NCBI RefSeq assembly: GCF_036421915.1
Contig: NZ_JAZGOM010000005.1
Length of the DNA stretch: 64,000 nt
DNA from: Georgenia_A wangjunii
GTDB taxonomy: Bacteria > Actinomycetota > Actinomycetes > Actinomycetales > Actinomycetaceae
Direction: 5' to 3' (one strand)
Position 1 is the stretch's first letter. Every line of letters begins with the position of its first letter. This document shows, piece by piece, positions 1 to 8,219 of this stretch. The position numbers and the translations under genes were made by a program. The notes beneath the pieces were generated by a model. The model worked only from the letters and a program-made list of their open reading frames with translations, ran no database searches and was not told the origin of the DNA.

Positions 1-830
1 GCGACCGGCTCGAGCACGGCGAGGTCGTCGGGCACCGACGTCTCGAGCGGGTCGAGGTCGAGGAGGACCCCGGAGGCCCGCGCGAGCCGTCCCGCGTCGC
101 GGAGCAGCCCGTCGCTCACGTCCATCATCGCGCTCGCCCCGGCGTCGGCGGCGGCCGGGCCGCCCGCGAGCGGCGGCCGGGGCCGGAGGAAGTCCGCGAC
201 GAGCCGGGCATGCCGCTCCCCCGCACCCGCCTCGGTCCCCCCGCCCGATCCCGCGCCCCCCTCGGTCCCCCAGCCCGATCCCGTGCTCGCCGTGAGCAGC
301 GCGAGCCCGGCCGCGGCGTGGCCGAGCACGCCGGCGTGGGCGACGACGTCACCGGGGCGTGCACCGCGCCGCAGCACCGGCTCGCGGCCGCCGAGGTCGC
401 CGTGGACGGTCACCGCGACGACGATGCTCTCCCCCGAGCTGAGGTCACCGCCGTCGACGCCGACGCCGAGCGGCGCGCACGCCTGAGCGAGCCCACGGGC
501 GCGGCCGAGCACCCAGTCGACTGGCAGGTCGGCCGGCAGGACGAGCCCGACGACCATGCTCACCGGCCGCGCGCCCATGGCGGCGATGTCCGCGAGGTTC
601 TGCATCGCCGCCCGCCACCCGACGTCCTCAGCGGTGCCCCACGCGCGGCGGAAGTGGCGGTCCTCGACGAGGACGTCGGTCGAGACGACGAAGCGCCCGT
701 CCGGAGCGGCGATGACGGCGGCGTCGTCGCCCGTCGGCACGAGGGTGTGATCACCGCGGGGCAGGAGCGGGGAGAACGCGGCGATGAGCTCGGTCTCCGA
801 GACCTCGCTCACAGTGCGCTCCTCACCCAT
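1..830 (-). CDS. thiL: Thiamine-monophosphate kinase (3' end cut by window edge)
   Basis: ThiL phosphorylates thiamine monophosphate to thiamine diphosphate in the cytosol. About 276 codons are visible; the C-terminus lies beyond the left edge. The N-terminus reads MGEERTVSEVSETELIAAFS, then LVPTGDDAAVI and STDVLVEDRHFR, the acidic Mg/ATP-binding segments of the AIR-synthase/ThiL fold. LADIAAMGARP and GVDGGDLSSGESIV follow, both typical of ThiL. The ATG at 830 is chosen because a TACGGT -10 box at 837-842 leaves a 6-nt gap, as in a leaderless transcript. It is divergent from the DUF3515 lipoprotein gene. The ddl-DUF3515-thiL order is common in Micrococcales (known from the group). A low-complexity Gly/Ala/Glu insert near residues 185-205 is unusual. 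Confidence 0.93.
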   Translation of the reverse strand, partial: MGEERTVSEVSETELIAAFSPLLPRGDHTLVPTGDDAAVIAAPDGRFVVSTDVLVEDRHFRRAWGTAEDVGWRAAMQNLADIAAMGARPVSMVVGLVLPADLPVDWVLGRARGLAQACAPLGVGVDGGDLSSGESIVVAVTVHGDLGGREPVLRRGARPGDVVAHAGVLGHAAAGLALLTASTGSGWGTEGGAGSGGGTEAGAGERHARLVADFLRPRPPLAGGPAAADAGASAMMDVSDGLLRDAGRLARASGVLLDLDPLETSVPDDLAVLEPV

Positions 831-836
831 CGCGCC

Positions 837-842
837 ACCGTA
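837..842 (-). promoter_or_regulatory. -10 box of thiL (leaderless)
   Basis: TACGGT on the minus strand followed by 6 nt and the thiL ATG. The spacing puts transcription start at or next to the start codon. Confidence 0.55.
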
Positions 843-957
843 CCGCCGGAGCACCTTGCCGTCGGGACCGGTCCCGGCAGGGGGTTAACCTGCCAGCGGG
901 CGCGCGCGACGGACGTCGCGCGGACGACGCTCATGAGGCGACGAGGAGACGGTGGGC

Positions 958-1476
958 ATGGCGAGGCGGACGACGACGGCCCGGGTGCTCGTGGCCACGG
1001 CCGGTCTCACGCTCCTCGGTGGGTGCGCCCCCGCGGTCAACGTCCCGCCCGCGACCGACGCCGCGGACCCGGTGTGCGGCGAGGTGCTCCAGGCCCTCCC
1101 GCACGTGCTCGCGGACGGCGAGCGCCGCTCGATCACGAGCCAGGCGACGGCGGCCTGGGGCGAGCCGGCCATCACCCTGCGGTGCGGCGTCGAGCCCCCG
1201 GGCCCGACGACGGAACGGTGCCTCACGGTCGAGGCCGACGGGTCCGAGGTGGACTGGATCGCGCTCGAGGGTGACGACGAGGCGCTGCCCGAGCACGCCC
1301 GCCAGGGGCAGGGCACGTGGGTCTTCCTCACCTACGGCCGGGTGCCCGCCATCGAGGTCGTCGTCCCGGTCGAGCGTGCCGGTGACCAGCCGACCGGGGT
1401 CCTCGTCGACCTCGCGCGCGCCGTCGAGCTGGCTCCCGCGTCCCGGCACTGCGTCGGCGTCACCGACGTCTACTGA
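958..1476 (+). CDS. DUF3515 family lipoprotein
   Basis: A secreted lipoprotein of 172 residues. The N-terminus has an Arg-rich n-region, a hydrophobic stretch and a lipobox-like LLGGC with the acceptor Cys at residue 23. The mature part has further cysteines near CGEV, LRCGV, RCLTV and HCVGV, so disulphides are likely. Length and pattern fit the DUF3515 family, which usually sits between ddl and thiL in high-GC Gram-positives; its function is unknown. The ATG at 958 is preferred to the GTG at 952 because the GAGGAG ribosome site (943-948) is 9 nt from 958 but only 3 nt from 952. A strong hairpin follows the stop codon. Confidence 0.85.
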   Translation: MARRTTTARVLVATAGLTLLGGCAPAVNVPPATDAADPVCGEVLQALPHVLADGERRSITSQATAAWGEPAITLRCGVEPPGPTTERCLTVEADGSEVDWIALEGDDEALPEHARQGQGTWVFLTYGRVPAIEVVVPVERAGDQPTGVLVDLARAVELAPASRHCVGVTDVY

Positions 1477-1478
1477 GG

Positions 1479-1510
1479 CCGCAGCCCCGCGCCGCGGCGC
1501 GGGGCTGCGG
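1479..1510. terminator. Perfect 32-bp palindrome, bidirectional terminator
   Basis: Sixteen-base arms pair perfectly (CCGCAGCCCCGCGCCG and its complement), starting 3 nt after the DUF3515 stop codon. The small minus-strand ORF at 1535-1681 ends on the other side. There is no long U-tract, as is usual in G+C-rich actinobacteria. Confidence 0.7.
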
Positions 1511-1534
1511 TCGCCGGTCTGGCTACAGGCGTCC

Positions 1535-1681
1535 TCAGCCGTGCGGGTCGGGCTCGGCGCGCATCAGATCCGCGGCCTCCTCCTCCGGCCGGGGCGGAAC
1601 GGTCTCGTCCTCCTCCAGCAGCACCGGGTCCTCGAAGTGCGGGTCGTGCGGGACAGGCGACGACGGCGTTGGTGTCGACAA
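1535..1681 (-). CDS. Small acidic protein, 48 aa, unknown
   Basis: A minus-strand reading frame starting at TTG (1681), preceded by a strong GAGGGAGG ribosome site about 6 nt upstream. The product starts MSTPTPSSPVPHDPHFEDPV and continues with a Glu/Asp-rich middle to a DPHG end. It is acidic, has no membrane segment and no motif I recognise. It lies between a terminator palindrome and the end of ddl and could be co-transcribed with ddl, whose stop codon is 89 bp upstream. Support is the ribosome site and strongly acidic composition; the TTG start and small size keep confidence moderate. Confidence 0.45.
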   Translation of the reverse strand: MSTPTPSSPVPHDPHFEDPVLLEEDETVPPRPEEEAADLMRAEPDPHG

Positions 1682-1769
1682 GGCAGGCCTCCCTCAGGTT
1701 GTGGTGCCAGCGTAGGGCCGTCGTGCGGGTCACGGCCGGCCAGGACCACTGGCGGCGGGGCGGAGAGCC

Positions 1770-2918
1770 CTAACGCAGCCCGACGGGTCGCTCGAGCGCG
1801 AGCTGGATGAGCTCGTCGACGAGGTCCGGGTAGCTCAGGCCCGTGCGCTCCCACATGAGGGGATACATCGAGTACGGCGTGAAGCCGGGCATCGTGTTGA
1901 TCTCGTTGATCGTCAGGCGGTCGCCGTCGACGAAGAAGTCGACCCGGGCGAGCCCCTCACAACCGATCGCCTCGAACGCCTCCGCGGCCACGGTCCGCAC
2001 CCGTTCCGTCGTCTCCTGGGCGAGGTCCGCCGGGCAGCTGAGCTGGACGCCCTCGGCCGCCGTGTACTTCGAGGCGAAGTCGTAGAACGCGTGGTCGGCG
2101 ACGACGATCTCCCCGGGCAGCGCCGTGCGCGGCTCGTCGTCGCCGCGGCCCTCGAGGACGGCGCACTCGATCTCCCGCCCGGCGAGCGCGGCCTCGACGA
2201 TGACCTTGGGGTCGTGCCGCTGCGCCTCGGCCACGGCGTCCTCGAGGTCCTCGGCTCGCTCGACGCGGGTGATGCCGAGGGAGGACCCGGCCCGGGCCGG
2301 CTTGACGAAGACGGGCAGGCCGAGGCCCGCGACGGCGTCGAGCGCGGCGGCGCGGTCGGTGCGCCACTGCCGCGGCGTGATGACCGTGTAGGGACCGACG
2401 GGCAGCCCGTGCCCGGCGAGGACAACCTTCATGTAGTGCTTGTCCATGCCGACGGCGGAGGCGAGCACCCCGGAGCCGACGTAGGGCAGCCCCGCCATCT
2501 CGAGCATCCCCTGGAGCGTCCCGTCCTCGCCGAAGGGGCCGTGGAGGAGCGGCAGGACGACGTCGACGCTGCCGAGCACCGCGGGGACCTTGCCGGGTTC
2601 GGTGAGCCGCAGCTCGCGCGCCCCGTCGCCCATGGGTAGGACCACCTCGGCGGGCGCCGCACCGACGTGGGGAAGCTCGTCGGCCTCGAGCGAGAGCAGG
2701 TCGTGCCCGTCCTCGACGAGCACCCACTGGCCCTCGGTCGTGATCCCGATGGGCACGACGTCGTACCGCTCGCGGTCGATCGCGCGCAGCACCCCGCCGG
2801 CGGTGACGCAGCTGATGGGGTGCTCCCCGCTGCGGCCTCCGAAGACGACGGCGACGCGGGTGCGGGGCTGCTCCGCGCCGTCCGAGGGGCCGGCTGCGGG
2901 CGAGGTCTGTGGGCTCAT
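1770..2918 (-). CDS. ddl: D-alanine--D-alanine ligase
   Basis: Ddl joins two D-alanines using ATP, giving the dipeptide that ends the peptidoglycan stem. The 382-residue product has the N-terminal VAVVFGGRSGEHPIS, the ATP-grasp stretch FVKPARAGSSLGITRV, and the metal-binding end VDFFVDGDRLTINEINTMPG. YSMYPLMWERTG near the C-terminus is typical of D-Ala ligases. The frame stays open 29 codons further upstream, but the ATG at 2918 is chosen because TAGTCT (2927-2932) lies 8 nt before it and the upstream extension is Arg/Ala-rich without homology. The gene is divergent from a PLP-enzyme gene. In related genomes it directly follows gpsA; here about 4.3 kb of accessory genes separate them. Confidence 0.95.
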   Translation of the reverse strand: MSPQTSPAAGPSDGAEQPRTRVAVVFGGRSGEHPISCVTAGGVLRAIDRERYDVVPIGITTEGQWVLVEDGHDLLSLEADELPHVGAAPAEVVLPMGDGARELRLTEPGKVPAVLGSVDVVLPLLHGPFGEDGTLQGMLEMAGLPYVGSGVLASAVGMDKHYMKVVLAGHGLPVGPYTVITPRQWRTDRAAALDAVAGLGLPVFVKPARAGSSLGITRVERAEDLEDAVAEAQRHDPKVIVEAALAGREIECAVLEGRGDDEPRTALPGEIVVADHAFYDFASKYTAAEGVQLSCPADLAQETTERVRTVAAEAFEAIGCEGLARVDFFVDGDRLTINEINTMPGFTPYSMYPLMWERTGLSYPDLVDELIQLALERPVGLR

Positions 2919-2926
2919 CGCTCGCG

Positions 2927-2932
2927 AGACTA
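2927..2932 (-). promoter_or_regulatory. -10 box of ddl
   Basis: TAGTCT on the minus strand, 8 nt before the ddl ATG. It forms a divergent pair with the box at 2976-2981. Confidence 0.45.
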
Positions 2933-2975
2933 CCGCCCCGGCGGACGCCCGCGCGGCGTCCCGCCCGGCCCGCCG

Positions 2976-2981
2976 TAGGCT
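2976..2981 (+). promoter_or_regulatory. -10 box of the Cys/Met PLP enzyme gene (leaderless)
   Basis: TAGGCT, then 6 nt, then GTG at 2988. No ribosome site is present, so a leaderless mRNA is likely. Confidence 0.55.
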
Positions 2982-2987
2982 TTGCCG

Positions 2988-4154
2988 GTGAGCGAACTCG
3001 CGCATGAGCGCCTCCAGCCCTCCACCCTCGCCGTCGTCTCCGGCCGGCCGCCCCGCGAGGAGGCGGCGCCGGTCAACCCGCCCGTCGTCATGTCCTCGAC
3101 GTACATCGGTCGCGGCGAGGCCGCACCCGGCCAGATGGTCTACACGCGCCTCGGCACGGAGACGTGGCTGCCGCTCGAGGAGGCCCTCGCCGGGCTCGAG
3201 CAGTCCCGCCTCCCGGGTCTCGTGTTCTCCTCAGGCATGGCGGCGATCAGCGCCGTCCTCGAGCTCGTCGAGCCGGGGACGTCGCTCGTCATCCCGAGGC
3301 ACAGCTACCACGCAGCCCTCGTGGCTGCCCGCCACCTCCACGAGCGCAGCGGGGTCGAGGTCATCGAGGTCGACATCACGGACACCGACGCCGTCGTCGC
3401 GGCCCTGACCGCGGGCGCGGACGGCGCACCGCGCACGTCGATGCTGTGGGTCGAGACCCCGACGAACCCCATGCTCGAGATCGCCGACCTGCCCGCGCTC
3501 GTCGCCGCCGCGCACGGCGTCGGCGCGCTCGTCGCCGTCGACAACACGTTCGCCACGCCCCTGGCGCAGCGCCCGCTCGGGCTCGGGGCGGACGTCGTCG
3601 TCCACTCGGTGACGAAGTACCTCGCCGGGCACTCCGACGTCGTCCTCGGAGCCGTCCTCACCGACGACGCCGACCTCCACGCGCGGGTCCTCGCGCGCCG
3701 CAACATCGGCGGTGCGATCGCCGGGCCGTGGGAGGCGTGGCTCGCCCTGCGCGGCCTGCGCACGCTCGCGCTGCGGGTCGAGCGCTCCCAGGCTAGTGCG
3801 CTCGAGCTCGCCCGCAGGCTCGCCGACCACCCGGACGTCGTCGCCGTCAGCCACCCGGGCCTTCCCTCCCATCCCCAGCACGAGCTGGCGAAGACGCAGA
3901 TGGACGGGTTCGGCTCCATCCTCACGCTCCGCCCCCGCGGGGGCCGGGACGGGGCTGACGCGCTCGTCGCGGCGGTGCGGCTGTGGGTGCCGGCGACGAG
4001 CCTGGGAGGCGTCGAGTCGAGCCTCGAGCGGCGCCGCCGGTTCGCCTCGGAGGCGGCGACGGTCCCCGACGACCTCCTGCGGATGTCGGTGGGGATCGAG
4101 GACGTCGAGGACCTGTGGCGCGACCTCGACGAGGCCCTTCGCTCGCTTCGCTGA
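2988..4154 (+). CDS. Cys/Met metabolism PLP-dependent enzyme (cystathionine gamma-synthase/lyase type)
   Basis: A 388-residue fold-type I PLP enzyme of the MetB/MetC/MGL family, acting on cystathionine or related sulphur amino acids. YTRLGTETWLPLEEALAGLE, SSGMAAISAVL, VETPTNPMLEIADL, AVDNTFATP and the lysine motif VVHSVTKYLAGHSDVVLGAV (Schiff-base Lys in SVTKY) are all present. SLGGVESSLERRRR near the C-terminus is the substrate-carboxylate region. GTG 2988 is preferred to TTG 2982 because of the TAGGCT box 6 nt before it. The sequence does not decide between synthase and lyase. A lipoprotein gene starts 59 bp downstream on the same strand. Confidence 0.88.
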   Translation: MSELAHERLQPSTLAVVSGRPPREEAAPVNPPVVMSSTYIGRGEAAPGQMVYTRLGTETWLPLEEALAGLEQSRLPGLVFSSGMAAISAVLELVEPGTSLVIPRHSYHAALVAARHLHERSGVEVIEVDITDTDAVVAALTAGADGAPRTSMLWVETPTNPMLEIADLPALVAAAHGVGALVAVDNTFATPLAQRPLGLGADVVVHSVTKYLAGHSDVVLGAVLTDDADLHARVLARRNIGGAIAGPWEAWLALRGLRTLALRVERSQASALELARRLADHPDVVAVSHPGLPSHPQHELAKTQMDGFGSILTLRPRGGRDGADALVAAVRLWVPATSLGGVESSLERRRRFASEAATVPDDLLRMSVGIEDVEDLWRDLDEALRSLR

Positions 4155-4213
4155 GACGATGGCAGCGGCGGCGTGCGCCACGCCGCCCGTGACGCCGTCC
4201 GAAGGAGCCCGCC

Positions 4214-4900
4214 ATGCCCGCCCGCACCGCGACCGCCGGTCTCGCCGTCCTCGTCCTCGCGCTCAGCGCGTGCACGGGTGGAAGGGACGAGCCCGCCGGC
4301 CCGACGACGATCCCCCCGGCCACCGACAGCGCGACGACGGGTGATGCGAGCCCGACGCCGTCCGCGACGCCAGGGGCGACGCCCACGACCACCGGTCCGA
4401 CGAGCCTGCCTCCGGCGACGGACGAGCCGAGCGCCGGGACGGAGCTGCCCGCGCCGGCGTCGGAGCCCCAGCAGTCGGCCGACTTCCCCGGCGGTGGTGG
4501 TGACCTCCTGCCCACGGTCGTCCGGATCGGCCGGCACGACGGGTTCGACCGGGTCGTCTTCGACCTCGAGGGGTCAGGCACGCCCGGGTACCGCGTGGAG
4601 TACGTCGAGGAGGCGATCCAGGACGGCAGCGGCAACGTCGTCGAGGTCGACGGCGACGCCATCCTAGCCGTCGTCATCACCGGCACCCGCTACCCCGACG
4701 AGGGCGAGGACTTCGTCGCCCCGGCGACGTACGAGGCGGACGGCGCCGAGAACATCGAGGAGGTCCGCCTCGACGGCACGTTCGAGGGGATGACCCAGGG
4801 ATTCATCGGCCTGGACTCCCAGGTCCCCTTCCGGGTCTTCACGCTGAGCGACCCGGTGCGCCTCGTCGTCGACGTCGCCCACGACCGAGCCGGCGCATGA
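4214..4900 (+). CDS. AMIN-like domain lipoprotein
   Basis: A 228-residue lipoprotein: hydrophobic signal, lipobox LALSAC with Cys at residue 20, a Thr/Pro/Ser linker to about residue 95, then a globular domain. FDRVVFDLEGSGTPGYRVEYV, LDGTFEGMTQGFIGLDSQVP and FRVFTLSDPVRLVVDVAHDR match the AMIN-like domain found in many actinobacterial secreted proteins, thought to be cell-wall associated. A GAAGGAG ribosome site precedes ATG 4214. The stop codon overlaps the start of the next gene (ATGA), so the two are translationally coupled. A second member of the same family lies at 35067-35615. Confidence 0.8.
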   Translation: MPARTATAGLAVLVLALSACTGGRDEPAGPTTIPPATDSATTGDASPTPSATPGATPTTTGPTSLPPATDEPSAGTELPAPASEPQQSADFPGGGGDLLPTVVRIGRHDGFDRVVFDLEGSGTPGYRVEYVEEAIQDGSGNVVEVDGDAILAVVITGTRYPDEGEDFVAPATYEADGAENIEEVRLDGTFEGMTQGFIGLDSQVPFRVFTLSDPVRLVVDVAHDRAGA

Positions 4901-5310
4901 TCGCGAAGGCAGTGGCGGGTGCCGCCGTGGGGATCGTGTGGTTCGTCGTCCTGGCGGTGACGGACTCCGCCCGTGCGTTCCACCTGGAGCAGACCGGCCA
5001 GGTCCCGTGGGTGCCGCTCGCCCTGGCCGCCCTCGTGAGCGCGCTCGTGCTGTGGGTCTCCCACCGGCTCGGCCGCCCGTTCGCAGCCGGCATGTGCGGC
5101 GCTCTGCTCGTCTCGATCGCCTTGGGCCTCGTCGTTGGTCCGTCGCCGGCGATGGCGCCAGCGGAGGTGCTGTCGTTCCCTCCGGTGTTCGAGGTGGGCT
5201 CGGCGAGTGCGGTGACATGGGTGGCGCTCGGTGTGTCCCTGGCCGCGGCCGCTCGGCAACGCGTTGCCCCGCCCCAGAGCGCGAGCGAGGAACCGGTCAC
5301 GGCGCGCTAG
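4897..5310 (+). CDS. Small integral membrane protein, unknown
   Basis: A 137-residue protein with about four hydrophobic segments (roughly 3-20, 38-57, 66-85 and 103-122) and a short polar C-terminal tail rich in Ala/Ser/Glu. It begins in the ATGA overlap with the AMIN-like lipoprotein gene, so it is probably made in fixed ratio with it and may act at the same membrane site (inference). I do not recognise a family. It ends 14 bp from the convergent MFS gene. Confidence 0.7.
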   Translation: MIAKAVAGAAVGIVWFVVLAVTDSARAFHLEQTGQVPWVPLALAALVSALVLWVSHRLGRPFAAGMCGALLVSIALGLVVGPSPAMAPAEVLSFPPVFEVGSASAVTWVALGVSLAAAARQRVAPPQSASEEPVTAR

Positions 5311-5323
5311 CCGGACCTGCGCC

Positions 5324-6526
5324 TCACGCGACCCGCGGCACGCTCGGCCTTCCCGGGGGCACCGGTTCCCGGGATGCCGCCGGCACCACGGCCACGAACC
5401 CGGCTATCCCCGCCACGGTGAAGGCCACGGCCGGGGACGTCAGCCCGAGCAGCGCTCCCAGCGCGACCGATCCGGTCGCTTGACCGACGGCGAGGGCGAC
5501 GAACAGGACGACGGTCCCCTCGGCGGCGCGGTGGGGAAGGATGCGCACGGCCCAGACGATGAGGACCCCGGACAGTGCGGTGTAGCTCGCGCCGAACACG
5601 GCGACGGACGTGTACGCCGCGACCGCGGACCCCGGTGCCACTCCGACGAGGACGGTCGCGGCACCCATGACCGACGACGTCAGCGCCCACGCGACCCGCA
5701 GGCTCCAGCTCTGGACGATCCGCGCCGACGTGGCGCCGAGGACCGCGAACGCGCCGAGCACCATCCACGCGACGACGGAGTACGTCTCCTCACCTCCGCG
5801 GGAGTCGGCCATCACCGAGCGTCCGAAGGTCCAGACCGCGGCGCTCGACGCACCGGCGAGCACCGCGGCGACGAGCGGCCGGGCCAACGGCGCGAGCTCG
5901 CGGGCCCGCAGCGCCTGGGAAGCGGTCGCAGCACCGGAGGGGTCCGCGGAATCACCGGGGTCCGCCGGATCCTCGGCGCACGCGCGGTCGGTGCGGTCGG
6001 TGCGGTCGGAGCGCAGCGTCGCGACGGTCACCACGGTGACGAGCGCCGCGATGATCGTCCAGCCCACGCGCCACTGGCTGACGGCAAGGACGAGGGCACC
6101 CGCGGTGACGATCCCGGCCCCGGTCCCGGCGTTGACGACGCTCTGCGCGTCTTCCTGACGTGGCGCCGCGACGTTGCGCTGGATGAGCGTGACGAGACCC
6201 GGCGTCGCGAAGCCGGCACCGGCGCCCGCGATGACGATGCTGAGCGCGAAGACCACCGCCTCCGGTGCGAGTGCCACCCCTGCGGACCCCAGGGCCGCCG
6301 TGGTCCCCGCCCATCCCACGACCGCGCGGGGGCGCGCGCGCATCCGCGAAGCGATGGCCGCCGCGAGGCAGTAGGAGAGGAAGCTGCCGGCCTGGATCAT
6401 CCCGGCGATGGCCGAGCCGAGGGCGAACTCCTCGGTGAACTGGGGCAGGAAGAGCCCGTAGCCGAAGCGTGCCAGCCCGTAGGTGGCCGCGATGAGAGCC
6501 ATGCCGCTGACCACGAGCGCTCGCAC
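5324..6526 (-). CDS. MFS transporter
   Basis: A 400-residue major facilitator with about 12 membrane segments and a polar central loop of Asp/Arg/Thr and Ala/Asp/Pro repeats (about residues 172-205) between the two halves. The N-terminus MALIAATYGLARFGYGLFLP and the loop-like SRMRARPRAVVGWAG are typical of single-component efflux carriers. The GTG start has a GGAGGAGG ribosome site. It is transcribed away from a TetR gene with operator-like palindromes in between, so it is probably a drug-type exporter repressed by that regulator. The substrate cannot be told. Confidence 0.85.
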   Translation of the reverse strand: MRALVVSGMALIAATYGLARFGYGLFLPQFTEEFALGSAIAGMIQAGSFLSYCLAAAIASRMRARPRAVVGWAGTTAALGSAGVALAPEAVVFALSIVIAGAGAGFATPGLVTLIQRNVAAPRQEDAQSVVNAGTGAGIVTAGALVLAVSQWRVGWTIIAALVTVVTVATLRSDRTDRTDRACAEDPADPGDSADPSGAATASQALRARELAPLARPLVAAVLAGASSAAVWTFGRSVMADSRGGEETYSVVAWMVLGAFAVLGATSARIVQSWSLRVAWALTSSVMGAATVLVGVAPGSAVAAYTSVAVFGASYTALSGVLIVWAVRILPHRAAEGTVVLFVALAVGQATGSVALGALLGLTSPAVAFTVAGIAGFVAVVPAASREPVPPGRPSVPRVA

Positions 6527-6563
6527 GTCGCCTCCTCCGGGCCGTCATGGTGTACCGGCCGTT

Positions 6564-6602
6564 ACGGTAGATCAGAACGACCGTTCTGGCAGAACGATCG
6601 TT
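6564..6602. promoter_or_regulatory. TetR operator region between MFS and tetR genes
   Basis: Two related palindromes lie in tandem: AGAACGACCGTTCT (6574-6587) and AGAACGATCGTT (6591-6602, containing the perfect palindrome AACGATCGTT). Their starts are 17 bp apart, about 1.6 helical turns. ACGGTA at 6564-6569 reads TACCGT on the minus strand, a possible -10 for the MFS gene. The second palindrome abuts the tetR -10 box, so binding would block both promoters. Confidence 0.6.
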
Positions 6603-6607
6603 ACACT
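6602..6607 (+). promoter_or_regulatory. -10 box of tetR (leaderless)
   Basis: TACACT, 6 nt, then ATG 6614. It overlaps the downstream palindrome, fitting autorepression. Confidence 0.5.
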
Positions 6608-6613
6608 AGCCGC

Positions 6614-7195
6614 ATGACGCAGGTTCGGCGAGGTCCGGCGCGGGCTCGGCTGCTCGAGGCGGCAGACACCCTGCTCTTCGCGCGGGGAGTCCGGGCCACC
6701 CCGGTCGACGAGCTCCTCCTGGAGGCCGGCGTCTCGGCGGCGTCGCTGTACACGCACTTCGGCAGCAAGGACGCCCTCGTCGCCGCGGCCCTCCGGGCGC
6801 GGCTGGCGGACTGGCAGGCGGTCTGGGACGGGCACGTCGTCGCGGCCGACGACGACACAGGCCGGTTGCTCGCGATCTTCGACGCCCTCGCCTCCTACCG
6901 CGGCCGCGAGCGCACGCCGGCGCGCTGGTGCGCCTTCCTCGCCACCGCCACCGAGCTCCCCGAGGCCGGGGACGAGATCAGCGACGTGCTGGCCGCGGAC
7001 AACACCCTGCTCACCGACCGGCTCCTCCACCTCGCCCGCCCCCTCGCCGGGGCACGCGCCCAGGCGCTGGCGGACGACGTGCTCGTCGCCTACAACGGGA
7101 CGCTGGCGGCGTTCCTGCGCGGTCACCCGGAGGCGCCGATCGACGTCGGGCGGCGTCTCGCCCGGGCGGCGGCGGACGCCTACCGCGGGCGGTGA
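6614..7195 (+). CDS. TetR family transcriptional regulator
   Basis: A 193-residue regulator. Residues 10-55 form the TetR helix-turn-helix: ARLLEAADTLLFARGVRATP, then VDELLLEAGVSAASLYTHFG and SKDALVAAALRARL. The C-terminal half (RWCAFLATATELPEAGDEIS and on) is the ligand-binding/dimer domain, whose ligand is unknown. The frame extends far upstream, but that part is antisense to the MFS gene; the ATG at 6614 with its leaderless -10 box is the real start. It probably represses itself and the divergent MFS transporter. The gene ends 13 bp from the convergent gpsA stop codon. Confidence 0.9.
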   Translation: MTQVRRGPARARLLEAADTLLFARGVRATPVDELLLEAGVSAASLYTHFGSKDALVAAALRARLADWQAVWDGHVVAADDDTGRLLAIFDALASYRGRERTPARWCAFLATATELPEAGDEISDVLAADNTLLTDRLLHLARPLAGARAQALADDVLVAYNGTLAAFLRGHPEAPIDVGRRLARAAADAYRGR

Positions 7196-7208
7196 GCGGA
7201 GGCCCGGC

Positions 7209-8219
7209 TCAGGCGCCCTCGGCCTTGCGCGGGCGGGAGAGGAGTGCCTCCGTCATGGCCGCGAGGGGCAGCCCCTCGTGGAGGACAGCGGCGACGGCCT
7301 GGGTGATGGGCATGTCGACACCGTGCCGCCCAGCGAGCTCGAGGACGGCCCGGCAGGACTTGACGCCCTCGGCGGTCCCGCCCGTCGCGACGATCGCCTC
7401 CTCGAGGGTCATGCCCTCCCCGACGTGCCGCCCGAGCGTGTTGTTCCGCGACAGCGTCGAGGCGCACGTGGCGACGAGGTCCCCGAGCCCGGCGAGGCCG
7501 GCAAGGGTCTCCGCCTGGGCACCGAGCGCCGTCCCGAGCCGGGTCGTCTCGGCGAGCCCGCGCGTGATGATCGTCGCCGTCGTGTTGTCCCCGAAGCCCG
7601 AGCCCTGCGCCATGCCGACGGCGAGCGCGATGACGTTCTTGACCGCTCCGCCGAGCTCGACGCCGACGACGTCGGTGTTCGTGTACGGGCGGAAGTAGCT
7701 GTTGGCGCACGCGTGGGCGACGAACGTCGCCGTCTCGGCGTCGGCCGAGGCGACGACGGTCGCCGTCGGCTGGTGGACGGCGATCTCGCGGGCGAGGTTG
7801 GGACCGGAGACGACGGCGACGCGCTCGGCCGGCACGCCGAGGACGTCGGCGAGGACCTCGCTCATCCGCTCCTGCGTGCCGAGCTCGATGCCCTTCATGA
7901 GCGAGACGACGACCGTGCTCTCCGGCAGGCGCCCGGCGAGCGGGGCGAGGACCGTGCGCACGCTCTGCGAGGGCAGGGCCACGGCGAGGAGGTCGACGCC
8001 CTCGACGACGGCGTCGAGGTCGGTGCTCGCACTGATCCCCGCCGGCAGCGCGAGGCCGGGCAGGTAGCGCTCGTTCGTCGCGTGCTCGTCGATCTCGGCG
8101 CAGATCTCGGCCGAGCGGCCCCACATCCGCACGCTCGTGCCGGCGTCGGCGAGGACGGCGGCGAAGGTCGTCCCCCAGCTTCCCGTCCCGAGGACGGCAG
8201 CGGTGCTCGCGCCGCTCAT
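7209..8219 (-). CDS. gpsA: NAD(P)-dependent glycerol-3-phosphate dehydrogenase
   Basis: GpsA reduces dihydroxyacetone phosphate to sn-glycerol-3-phosphate, the backbone for phospholipids made by the neighbouring acyltransferase. The 336-residue protein has the Rossmann motif VLGTGSWGTTFAAVLAD, VALPSQSVR, VSGPNLAREI, the catalytic-lysine region GGAVKNVIALAVGMAQGSG with GFGDNT, and GLGDLVATC. The start is the ATG at 8219, which overlaps the plsC stop codon (ATGA), so the two genes are translationally coupled. ddl normally follows gpsA in this block but is displaced here by accessory genes. Confidence 0.96.
   Translation of the reverse strand: MSGASTAAVLGTGSWGTTFAAVLADAGTSVRMWGRSAEICAEIDEHATNERYLPGLALPAGISASTDLDAVVEGVDLLAVALPSQSVRTVLAPLAGRLPESTVVVSLMKGIELGTQERMSEVLADVLGVPAERVAVVSGPNLAREIAVHQPTATVVASADAETATFVAHACANSYFRPYTNTDVVGVELGGAVKNVIALAVGMAQGSGFGDNTTATIITRGLAETTRLGTALGAQAETLAGLAGLGDLVATCASTLSRNNTLGRHVGEGMTLEEAIVATGGTAEGVKSCRAVLELAGRHGVDMPITQAVAAVLHEGLPLAAMTEALLSRPRKAEGA

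Noticed and set aside
5231..6613. N-terminal extension of the TetR gene
   Set aside because: Antisense to the MFS gene. The ATG at 6614 has a proper leaderless promoter and starts the HTH domain at the usual distance.
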